The notes beneath the pieces were generated by a model, which searched no databases, was not told where the DNA came from, and was given only the letters and a program-made list of their open reading frames with translations. The position numbers were made by a program, and so were the translations under genes. A stretch of DNA of 56,610 bases from Butyrivibrio sp. (GTDB lineage: Bacteria; Bacillota; Clostridia; Lachnospirales; Lachnospiraceae): positions 1-56,610 of the forward strand of contig JAFPVA010000281.1 in the NCBI GenBank assembly GCA_017413105.1. The letters run 5' to 3'. Shown piece after piece: positions 46,514 through 54,296 of this stretch (position 1 is its first letter; every line of letters starts with the position of its first letter).

Positions 46514-47002
46514 ATGGATGCAAAAGTTTTTCGAATGGCTCTTTTGACCATTATCAGTGCAATTATTCTGGTATTGGTGATAATTTATGCGACCAACGCT
46601 GACAAGATCAACGGGCTTTTTTCAAAAGGTAGCAGTAAAGAAAGTCAGGAAATTGTTGTCGAAGATGCTTCTGAAACTGAAGAAGTGATATATGGGCAGC
46701 AGATAGGTGACGACCTCAAGGCATTTCTTTACGATGACGATTTTTTTGATGAAGCTGAGCAGATTCCGGCTGTTGTGGTAATTCAGCAGAATACCAAGAC
46801 TGTCGACAGCAGCGAAGATGACAGCAGTGAGGAAGCATCCGATGCTGATGAGGAGGAAGGCTCAGGCATGGCTGTAGTTGGTCAGCTTGATAACCCGGGA
46901 GCTTTGGATCAGACACCGGATGGAGTAGTGCCTGATGCTGCTTTGCCTTCTGCAATAACTGAGCCCCCAATCGAAGGTACCCCTGTGGGCAAGGTGCCCT
47001 AA
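46514..47002 (+). CDS. Single-pass membrane protein with acidic tail
   Basis: About 162 residues; ATG at 46514 preferred, with GTG at 46502 possible. One N-terminal helix (ALLTIISAIILVLVIIYA), then an extracytoplasmic tail rich in Asp, Glu and Ser and ending in Pro-rich sequence. No recognised domain. It lies between rfbB and the Wzm permease, 52 bases before the latter. An accessory role in export or chain-length control is possible but unsupported. Confidence 0.6.
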   Translation: MDAKVFRMALLTIISAIILVLVIIYATNADKINGLFSKGSSKESQEIVVEDASETEEVIYGQQIGDDLKAFLYDDDFFDEAEQIPAVVVIQQNTKTVDSSEDDSSEEASDADEEEGSGMAVVGQLDNPGALDQTPDGVVPDAALPSAITEPPIEGTPVGKVP

Positions 47003-47054
47003 AAATGCGAGGATTAGAGAATAATAAAGAATGTTACAACAAGGAAACTCGAGT

Positions 47055-48050
47055 ATGACTAAAAGAAAACTTCCCAAGCGTTTCGGCTTGGGCATTTTCT
47101 ATGTATTGGCGTTTGCTCTTTTGCTTATTCTGATACTGCACACTAACCCGAATGCAGACCCACATACGGAGATGCTAAAGAAAATATGTGGCAGTATTTT
47201 GATTGGAATAAGCTGTATTCTGGCTTTCGCCTGGTATGACAAACTGACGGTGCTGCCGGTTGAGCTTTTTAATTCAAGAAAGCTCATTAAGAGGCTGTCA
47301 GTAAATGATTTTAAAAAGAGATATGCAGGTTCATATATGGGAATCGTGTGGGCACTGGCACAGCCAGTGGTCACTGTTTGCATGTATTATATTGTTTTTG
47401 ACAGGGTGTTCCAAAGTAGAGCCCAGGCTGTATCAGGAGGAGTGGAGGTGCCTTATGTTCTCTTTCTTACAGCAGGTCTTGTACCCTGGTTCTTTTTTAC
47501 CGAAGCGCTCACAAACGGTACCACTTCACTTCTTGAATATAACTACCTGGTAAAAAAAGTTCTTTTCAAGATAAGCATACTGCCTGTTATTAAGATAATT
47601 GCTGCGATGTTCATTCATCTGTTCTTCATTTTTGTGCTTTTGATCATCGCTTGTGTCTATGGGTACTACCCAAATATTTACTGGCTTCAGCTTATTTATT
47701 ATGTAGGCTGCGAATTCATTCTGGTATTGTCTATCAGCTATGCAACCTGCGCTATTGTAGTATTTTTCAGGGATCTGTTGCAGATCATTAACATCGGACT
47801 TCAGCTGTTTCAGTGGCTTACACCTATCCTCTGGAATATTGATATCATACCGGATAAATATAAGTGGATCATCAAGCTTAACCCAATGACATATATCGTT
47901 GAGGGTTACAGAAATGCAATTTACGGTGACACCTGGTTTTTTGAGCACTTCTACTCATCCACCTACTTCTGGATCTTTGTAGTGGCAGTGTTCTGCTTCG
48001 GAGCCCTCATCTTCAAGCGCTCCAAGCCACACTTCGCAGACGTGTTATGA
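47055..48050 (+). CDS. ABC-2 polysaccharide exporter permease (Wzm/TagG-like)
   Basis: About 331 residues; ATG at 47055 preferred because AAGGA lies about 9 bases upstream (an in-frame ATG at 47031 is possible). It carries FKKRYAGSYMGIVWALAQP, typical of TagG/Wzm, FDRVFQ, a VPYVLFLTAGLVPWFFF block and LNPMTYIVEGYRNAIYGD. An extra helix pair at the N-terminus precedes the permease core. With the ATPase at 48272 it exports a complete undecaprenyl-linked polymer or teichoic-acid-like chain. Confidence 0.92.
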   Translation: MTKRKLPKRFGLGIFYVLAFALLLILILHTNPNADPHTEMLKKICGSILIGISCILAFAWYDKLTVLPVELFNSRKLIKRLSVNDFKKRYAGSYMGIVWALAQPVVTVCMYYIVFDRVFQSRAQAVSGGVEVPYVLFLTAGLVPWFFFTEALTNGTTSLLEYNYLVKKVLFKISILPVIKIIAAMFIHLFFIFVLLIIACVYGYYPNIYWLQLIYYVGCEFILVLSISYATCAIVVFFRDLLQIINIGLQLFQWLTPILWNIDIIPDKYKWIIKLNPMTYIVEGYRNAIYGDTWFFEHFYSSTYFWIFVVAVFCFGALIFKRSKPHFADVL

Positions 48051-48065
48051 TACAAGGGATTCAAA

Positions 48066-48205
48066 GTATCAAATTATCATGCTTGCATGATATAATTTGA
48101 TACCTTGAAGACCGAACAAACATGAGGATAAAAGGAATACGAATATAATGAGTATTCCGATATCCGAATGTTTGCAGGATTGCGAGAACGTAAGTGGAGC
48201 AATCC
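48066..48205 (+). ncRNA. Candidate three-hairpin structured element, copy E1
   Basis: H1 48066-48103: GTATCAAATTAT pairs with ATAATTTGATAC around a CATGC-TT-GCATG core. A 30-base linker follows. H2 48134-48158 is GGAATAC/GTATTCC. After 18 bases H3 48177-48205 is GGATTGC/GCAATCC with a loop containing GAGAACG. Every spacing up to H3 equals that in copy E2 at 54056-54194, whereas stem bases differ in a compensating way. It lies between the Wzm permease and Wzt ATPase genes. Confidence 0.6.
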
Positions 48206-48271
48206 GTAGTATCATAAATAACACATGCTTACGAATGAGAGCAGTATGAAGCTGTATAAACGGAGTAACAA

Positions 48272-49669
48272 ATGCAAAACGACATTGCGATTGAGGTAAA
48301 AAACCTCACGAAATCTTATAAATTATATGACAAGCCCATGGACAGGCTTAAGGATTCCCTGGGACTTGCCAGAAAGCGCAAGTTCAAGGAGCACCTGGCT
48401 CTGAACAATGTCAGCCTTTCCGTACGAAAGGGCGAGACAGTAGGTATCATTGGAACCAATGGTTCAGGAAAGTCCACAATCCTTAAGATTATTACAGGAG
48501 TTCTTACTCCCTCCAGCGGTGAGGTCAACGTGGATGGCCATATCTCAGCTCTTTTGGAATTGGGAGCAGGCTTTAACCTTGAGTACAATGGAATTGACAA
48601 CATCTACTTAAACGGTATGATGATCGGCTTTTCTGAGGAAGAAATAACAAAGCGTCTGGATTCAATCCTTGAGTTTGCTGATATCGGCGATTATGTATAC
48701 CAGCCGGTCAAGACCTACTCAAGCGGTATGTTCGTAAGACTTGCTTTTGCGGTTGCCATAAATATTGATCCCGAAATACTTATAGTAGACGAGGCGCTTT
48801 CTGTTGGAGATGTTTTCTTCCAGGCAAAGTGCTATCACAAATTTGAAGAGTTCAAGAATCAGGGAAAAACAATTCTTTTTGTATCCCATGATCTTTCGAG
48901 TATAAGCAAGTACTGCGACAGGGCAGTTCTTTTGAATCAGGGCGTGCTTCTTGGAGAAGGAACTCCCAAGGAGATGATAGACATCTATAAGCAGGTTCTG
49001 GTTGGGCAGTATCCGCTTCCAAGCAGTGATGTGGAGAATCTGCTTGACGACGAAGATATTCGCAGCGCCGCAGCATCAGCCAGTGATGAGGCAGACAAGA
49101 AAGTATCTAAGGCTTCTGTTTCTTCAAAGGGCAGGAAGGATAAAAAAGCTTCCGCCAAGTCTGATGCTGCAAAAGAAGAAAAAGAGGCAAGTGCAAATAC
49201 TACCGGCGATGCCAGCGTCAAGAATCCCGATACGTTGGAGTATGGTGATGGAGCAGCAGTAATAGAGGAATTCTATGCTACAGATTCCACGGGGATGCGC
49301 TCAAATTCCATCATTAAGGGCACGGATTTTGCTGTTCACATGAAAGTCAGATTTAACAGAGATGTGGCGGCACCTATTTTTGCCTTTACATTCAAGAACA
49401 TCATGGGAATTGAGATAACAGGTACCAATTCCATGGTTGAGAAGGCTTTCCTTGAGCCGGTCAAGGCAGGAGAGGTAAAAGAGATTTCTTTTACCCAGAA
49501 TATGACCCTACAGGGCGGAGAATATCTCATAAGCTTTGGTGTAACAGGGTTTGAGAAGGACAATTTCACAGTGTATCACAGACTATACGATGCACTTAAC
49601 ATCACGGTGGTTTCAGACAAGAACACCGTGGGATACTACGACATGAATTCGGTATGCGAAGTGAAATAA
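48272..49669 (+). CDS. ABC polysaccharide exporter ATPase (Wzt-like) with C-terminal domain
   Basis: 465 residues. Walker A GTNGSGKST, signature YSSGMFVRLAFA and Walker B ILIVDEALSVGD in the first 240 residues; a Lys/Ala/Ser-rich linker (about 270-320); then a beta-sandwich Wzt C-terminal-like domain to 465 (GTDFAVHMKVRF, GGEYLISFGVTG, YDMNSV). In Wzt proteins this domain recognises the modified non-reducing end of the finished polymer, which fits the methyltransferase-kinase encoded next. GGAG lies 7 bases before the ATG. Confidence 0.94.
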   Translation: MQNDIAIEVKNLTKSYKLYDKPMDRLKDSLGLARKRKFKEHLALNNVSLSVRKGETVGIIGTNGSGKSTILKIITGVLTPSSGEVNVDGHISALLELGAGFNLEYNGIDNIYLNGMMIGFSEEEITKRLDSILEFADIGDYVYQPVKTYSSGMFVRLAFAVAINIDPEILIVDEALSVGDVFFQAKCYHKFEEFKNQGKTILFVSHDLSSISKYCDRAVLLNQGVLLGEGTPKEMIDIYKQVLVGQYPLPSSDVENLLDDEDIRSAAASASDEADKKVSKASVSSKGRKDKKASAKSDAAKEEKEASANTTGDASVKNPDTLEYGDGAAVIEEFYATDSTGMRSNSIIKGTDFAVHMKVRFNRDVAAPIFAFTFKNIMGIEITGTNSMVEKAFLEPVKAGEVKEISFTQNMTLQGGEYLISFGVTGFEKDNFTVYHRLYDALNITVVSDKNTVGYYDMNSVCEVK

Positions 49670-49692
49670 ATACCAACGACAGAATAAACTAA

Positions 49693-49743
49693 GAATGTGA
49701 GCATGACTTTTGCAAAGGCATAATACCTTCATGTGAAGCATTC
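49693..49743 (+). other. Hairpin with symmetric purine-rich internal loop
   Basis: GAATG/CATTC and CATGA/TCATG stems are separated by an internal loop TGAG opposite TGAAG, which could form G-A pairs. The 22-base apical loop has an AAGG/CCTT pairing. It ends 16 bases before the methyltransferase-kinase start, so it could influence its translation. Confidence 0.45.
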
Positions 49744-49759
49744 GTGAGGAACGGGCAGG

Positions 49760-51928
49760 ATGCAGGAAAAAATTTCGATTGGGAAAGTTACTCTGAATTT
49801 CAAGCATTATTCCGGGGTTGATCTTTACAGTGATGGTTCTGTAGAGAACGACCTTCTTGAGATTGTAAGAAAATATAAAAAAGAAGACTATCAGAAGGTT
49901 ATAGAGGAGAAGGCTAACTGGCCGATCCTTTACCATCTGTCTGATCAGAGAGCCAATATTGTGGAGTGGATTCCTATGGATCCAAACGCAAAAGTCCTTG
50001 AGGTGGGATCAGGTTGTGGCGCAATCACAGGAATGCTGGCCAGCAAGGCAAAAGAGGTTGTGGCCTGCGATCTGTCCAGAAGACGTTCGGAGATAAATGC
50101 CACCAGAAATCAGGACTGCGGCAATGTGACCATTCACGTTGGAAACTTCAGGGATGTGGAGCCGGATCTTCCAAGAGATTTTGACTACATATTTTTGATT
50201 GGTGTATTTGAGTACGCGCAGGGATATATCGGAACCGACAACCCCTATGAGAAATTTCTTCGTATGATGAACCGCCACCTTAAAAAGGGCGGAAGAATTG
50301 TCATCGCCATTGAGAACCGCCTGGGCCTTAAGTACTTTGCGGGCTGTGCGGAGGATCACCTTGGCAGCTACTTCTCAGGTATTGAAGGGTACACTCCCGA
50401 CAGTGTTGCCAAGACCTTTACCAGAAATGGGCTTATCAATATTTTCAAAAAATGTGGTATGAAAGAGTACCACTTCTATTATCCATATCCTGATTACAAG
50501 CTTATGACGCTACTTCATTCAGATGACTATCTTCCTAAGTTTGGAGAGCTTCAGGATAATGTCAGAAACTTTGACAGAGACAGGCTTCTTCTTTTCAATG
50601 AGAAGCATGCCTATGAGGATCTGGTAAAAGATGGCATGTATCAGGACTTTGCAAACTCTTTTGAAGTTATAATAGGTCCCGGTTTTGACACAATCTACAG
50701 TAAATACAGCAATGACAGGGTTGATGAATTTAAGATAAGGACTGACATTGCCATTGACAGGGCTGGCAGGAAGATGATCAGAAAGGTTCCGCTTACGGAG
50801 GCTGCAAAGGAGCATGTATTCGGTATCAGGGATGCTTATCTTGGACTTCAGGAGAAGTACAGAGGCGGTGATTTTGAGGTCAATGACTGCCAGATTGATG
50901 AGAGACAGGGTTGCGCCATTTTCTCTTTTGTCAACGGAGTTCCGCTGGCGTCTCTCCTTGATGAATGTCTGGATAAAGATGATATGGGGAAATTCAATGC
51001 CCTCATTAACGAATACATCAAGAGGATAAACTACAAGCAGGATTATCCCGTGTCCGATTTTGACCTGATATTCTCAAATATTATGGTAAACGGGCCTATT
51101 TGGACTATAATAGATTATGAATGGACCTATGGAAAGTGCATTCCTGCTAAGGAGCAGCTCTGGAGAGCCATGTTCTGTTACAGATTAGAGGACAGGAAAA
51201 GAGAGAAGTTCGATCCTAAGCCTCTTTTTGACAGGATGGGAATTACAGAAAAAGATGCAGAGGTACTTTTGGAAGAGGAGAATGCTTTCCAGAAATATGT
51301 GACCGGCAATCGCAAGTCAATGGTAGAAATATGGCAGGCCATCGGCAGGAAGGTCATTCTTCCGAGAGAACTTGTGGCGGTGGATGACAAGGTCAGACCC
51401 GATGACTGTATTCAGATATATCTGGATGAGGGAAATGGCTTCTCTGAGGAGGATTCTCTTTTCCCTGAGGAACAGTATGATGATAAGCATACTGTGAGCC
51501 TTGATATCAGAACTGATAAAGAGTGCAGGATGGTCCGCGTGGATCCTGCATTTGCGCCCTGTCTGGTGACTATTCTTTCTGCAACCTGGAATGGGGAACC
51601 CTTTGCAGATAATGTTTCGGATGTTTCTATACATCCACAGAATGGCCATTGGATTTCTGATGATTCAATTCTTTTTTACAATAATGATCCTAACATTGAA
51701 TTTGGACTTACCAGCGAGAAGCTGAGCATTCAGGAGAGAAATCATCTTTGTGTGACTTATATTATGACGCTTCTTCCTGAAAATGCAGCGCAGGCTGTTG
51801 CTGATTCTCTGGAGGCTGAAGCTTCTGAAAAAGAGACAACACAGCCAAAGGACAATATTCTGAAGAAAACTGTAAAAAAGATAATTCAGAAGCGCGAGGA
51901 GCGCTATTACAAAGACGACGAGGAGTGA
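49760..51928 (+). CDS. WbdD-like methyltransferase-kinase fusion
   Basis: 722 residues. Domain 1 (about 50-300): class I SAM methyltransferase with KVLEVGSGCGAITGMLA near residue 78 and VIAIENRLGLKYF. Domain 2 (about 320-480): kinase-like, with FSFVNGVPLASLLDE as hinge, a catalytic-loop-like DFDLIFSNI near 433-441 (D-x4-N spacing) and the DFG-equivalent IIDYEW. A beta-rich region (about 590-690) and a Lys/Arg-rich amphipathic tail follow. Bifunctional O-antigen chain terminators (WbdD) combine the same two activities to cap the chain with methyl phosphate. Adjacency to Wzt makes that role likely. GAGGAA lies about 9 bases upstream. Confidence 0.75.
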   Translation: MQEKISIGKVTLNFKHYSGVDLYSDGSVENDLLEIVRKYKKEDYQKVIEEKANWPILYHLSDQRANIVEWIPMDPNAKVLEVGSGCGAITGMLASKAKEVVACDLSRRRSEINATRNQDCGNVTIHVGNFRDVEPDLPRDFDYIFLIGVFEYAQGYIGTDNPYEKFLRMMNRHLKKGGRIVIAIENRLGLKYFAGCAEDHLGSYFSGIEGYTPDSVAKTFTRNGLINIFKKCGMKEYHFYYPYPDYKLMTLLHSDDYLPKFGELQDNVRNFDRDRLLLFNEKHAYEDLVKDGMYQDFANSFEVIIGPGFDTIYSKYSNDRVDEFKIRTDIAIDRAGRKMIRKVPLTEAAKEHVFGIRDAYLGLQEKYRGGDFEVNDCQIDERQGCAIFSFVNGVPLASLLDECLDKDDMGKFNALINEYIKRINYKQDYPVSDFDLIFSNIMVNGPIWTIIDYEWTYGKCIPAKEQLWRAMFCYRLEDRKREKFDPKPLFDRMGITEKDAEVLLEEENAFQKYVTGNRKSMVEIWQAIGRKVILPRELVAVDDKVRPDDCIQIYLDEGNGFSEEDSLFPEEQYDDKHTVSLDIRTDKECRMVRVDPAFAPCLVTILSATWNGEPFADNVSDVSIHPQNGHWISDDSILFYNNDPNIEFGLTSEKLSIQERNHLCVTYIMTLLPENAAQAVADSLEAEASEKETTQPKDNILKKTVKKIIQKREERYYKDDEE

Positions 51929-51938
51929 GTTTGGGGAT

Positions 51939-54059
51939 ATGCTAAAGGGACTTGTTAAAGATGCTCTTACAAAGAAAAGCATAAAGAAGTATAACAGGCT
52001 GCTTAACGTAAAGTCCTCCGCCTATGATAAATGGCAGAAGGGTATTGAGAAGCAGCAGGTCCCTGTATCGGAAGCTCCAATTAATTATCAGACTAATGAA
52101 GTGGGGGAGCTAATCCCTGTTAAGCTTCCGGACCCTAAGGTAAAGGTTGTTCCCTATGCCAAGGTATGGGACATCACCAATGTTAAGGGCGATGAGTCGG
52201 TTGTTTATCTTTTCATTAGTCCAAAGGGGAAACTGACTAAGAGAGCCACAGAGGTGATAAGGCAGTATTTTATTGCACATCCTGAGCATAGTGTGGTTTA
52301 TGGCGATGAGGACGAGATTGGTAAGGGCGGCAAGTATATTCACCCGTATTTTAAGCCGGACTGGTCCCCGGATTCGTATCTTAATGCGTTTTATATCGGC
52401 AGTTTTTTTGCCTGCAGAGCTAAGACTCTGCATGAAGCTACATCCGAGTATGATAGTGCTGTCAGAATGCTCGGAGGAGTCAACAATAAGAGAAACTCAC
52501 CTGAACAGGTGGGGCTTGAAGCATCCTTGCTTTCGGCGGATGTCCTTTTTTGCATGCTTGCCATTCATGAGCATGCCTTTGCAAAGAGGACCGGATTGGA
52601 ATTTCCTATCGGACATATTAAGGAAGTTCTTTTCCACAGAAATCCGGAGCAGGATGTTTTTTATGGGCGCAATTTCCATAATTCCAAGCACATGCTCATA
52701 AAGCCTACAACCGTCAGCATAATTATCCCTTCCAAGGATCATCCGGAGGTCTTAAAGAGATGTCTGGAGTCCATAGTTGAGACCACTGCTGACAATGGTG
52801 GGATTACCTATGATATAGCGGTTGTTGATAATGGCAGCGATGCCAAAAACAGAGTCCGCTACGGCGTGTTTATTGGGAAAATACCGAAAAAGAATGGTCT
52901 TACAAGGATCAATTATATTTATAAGCTTGAAGAGTTCAATTTTTCAGCTATGTGCAACAAGGGTGCCCGAAATACAACCGGAGAGTACCTCCTTTTCCTG
53001 AATGATGATATAGAATGCATAAAGGACGGGTGGCTCAGGGAGCTGGTTTCACAGGCGCAGCTCAAGCATGTTGGTGCGGTAGGATCTAAGCTGATCTATC
53101 CGGATTCAGATCTTATCCAGCATGCAGGTATTGCCAATGTTATGAGAGGTCCTGTGCACAAGCTTCAGAAGATGCATGACAATAAGAGCCATTACTTTGG
53201 TTATAACAGAGGAATTCACAACACGATAGGTGTCACCGGGGCTTGCCTTCTTGTCAGCAGGAAGAAGTTCAATGATGTTGGAGGTTTCCCGGAAGAACTT
53301 AAGGTTGCTTTCAATGACGTGGATATATGCTATTCTCTTTTTGAGAAGGGCTATTACAATGTGTGCTGCAATCATTTTTATCTAAGGCACTATGAATCTC
53401 TGTCCAGGGGGCTTGATACCATGGATCCCAAGAAGATGGAGAGACTTTCTGCCGAAGGCGAAATATTGATGCGCAAGCACCCAAAGCTTTACAACGTTGA
53501 TCCGTTCTACAGCCCTCATCTTAATGAAGATGAGACTATTACAGCGATAATTCCGAGGGTTGACTATACTCCTGTGGAGGATATTCCCTACGCCACTGTC
53601 ACAATTCATGATAAGGGCATCAGGCATGCCAGAGAGGATCAGTGTCTCAGGATTGGCTGCGAGTTTAACGGAACGCTCAACAACTGGCTATACGGCACCA
53701 ATGCAGACGGCAATGAGAATGGCTATTATCTTAAGGGCTATAGCTTTGTCATCGGTTCAGACAATGCAACCTTTGAGAGAAGGCTGCTTTTAAGACTCGT
53801 GGAAAAAAATGAGGATGGAGCAGGCCCAGTATCTCCAAAGGTATACAGCTTTCCGATTTATGTGGGATATCGTCCTGACATAAGGATAAGGCTGCAGGAT
53901 CAGGTAAATGTTGATCTTACCGGATATAAGGTAAAAATAGAGAAGGGACTTCTTCCTCCGGGAAATTACCAGGTCGGAATGCTGGCATCGGATAAGACCA
54001 GCCGCCTAAAACTGGTCAACTGGGTCCCAAACGTACTTAGAATAAGACATGCAAAGTGA
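51939..54059 (+). CDS. Large multidomain GT2 glycosyltransferase
   Basis: 706 residues. An N-terminal region (about 85-240) resembles a degenerate GT-A fold with VVYGDEDEI. The active-looking GT2 domain begins VSIIIPSKDHPEVLKRC (259), has VVDNGSD, and FLNDDIECIKD (354) as metal site, then HAGIANVMRG and FNDVDICYSLFEKGY, typical of rhamnosyltransferase-like chain enzymes. The C-terminal 170 residues are beta-rich, perhaps a glycan-binding module. It follows the methyltransferase-kinase by 10 bases and ends at the start of element E2. Confidence 0.85.
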   Translation: MLKGLVKDALTKKSIKKYNRLLNVKSSAYDKWQKGIEKQQVPVSEAPINYQTNEVGELIPVKLPDPKVKVVPYAKVWDITNVKGDESVVYLFISPKGKLTKRATEVIRQYFIAHPEHSVVYGDEDEIGKGGKYIHPYFKPDWSPDSYLNAFYIGSFFACRAKTLHEATSEYDSAVRMLGGVNNKRNSPEQVGLEASLLSADVLFCMLAIHEHAFAKRTGLEFPIGHIKEVLFHRNPEQDVFYGRNFHNSKHMLIKPTTVSIIIPSKDHPEVLKRCLESIVETTADNGGITYDIAVVDNGSDAKNRVRYGVFIGKIPKKNGLTRINYIYKLEEFNFSAMCNKGARNTTGEYLLFLNDDIECIKDGWLRELVSQAQLKHVGAVGSKLIYPDSDLIQHAGIANVMRGPVHKLQKMHDNKSHYFGYNRGIHNTIGVTGACLLVSRKKFNDVGGFPEELKVAFNDVDICYSLFEKGYYNVCCNHFYLRHYESLSRGLDTMDPKKMERLSAEGEILMRKHPKLYNVDPFYSPHLNEDETITAIIPRVDYTPVEDIPYATVTIHDKGIRHAREDQCLRIGCEFNGTLNNWLYGTNADGNENGYYLKGYSFVIGSDNATFERRLLLRLVEKNEDGAGPVSPKVYSFPIYVGYRPDIRIRLQDQVNVDLTGYKVKIEKGLLPPGNYQVGMLASDKTSRLKLVNWVPNVLRIRHAK

Positions 54060-54194
54060 TACAGTGTTCTGCTTGCAGAAAACACTGTATCACCTTGCAG
54101 GGCAAACAAATATGAGGAAAAAAGATATGCGAACGAAGAGAGCATATCGATTTCCGAATATTTGTAGGACTGCGAAAACGAAGTGTAGCAGTCC
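54056..54194 (+). ncRNA. Candidate three-hairpin structured element, copy E2
   Basis: H1 54056-54093: GTGATACAGTGTTCTGC pairs with GCAGAAAACACTGTATCAC apart from two extra A, overlapping the stop codon of the preceding gene. A 30-base linker leads to H2 54124-54148 (GATATGC/GCATATC), then an 18-base linker and H3 54167-54194 (GGACTGC/GCAGTCC). Linker 2 and the H3 loop are close to those of E1 (CCGAAT, AACG and AAGTG in common). Its first 64 bases after H1's start are duplicated at 54231-54294. Confidence 0.6.
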
Positions 54195-54294
54195 GTATTC
54201 TAAGACAAGAAAAAACATCAAGTAACAAAATGTTCTGCTTGCAGAAAACACTGTATCACCTTGCAGGGCAAACAAATATGAGGAAAAAAGATAT
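54065..54294 (+). repeat. Exact 64-bp direct repeat pair
   Basis: 54065-54128 and 54231-54294 are identical over 64 bases. The unit covers most of H1, linker 1 and the first bases of H2 of element E2. In the second copy H2 and H3 are missing, and its ATGAGGAAAAAAGATAT end directly precedes the ATG at 54297, supplying the GAGGA ribosome binding site of the last gene. Confidence 0.9.
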
Positions 54295-54296
54295 AC

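Noticed and set aside
54065-54294. CRISPR or attachment-site pair
   Set aside because: Only two copies, one of them truncated relative to the structured element, and no integrase nearby.
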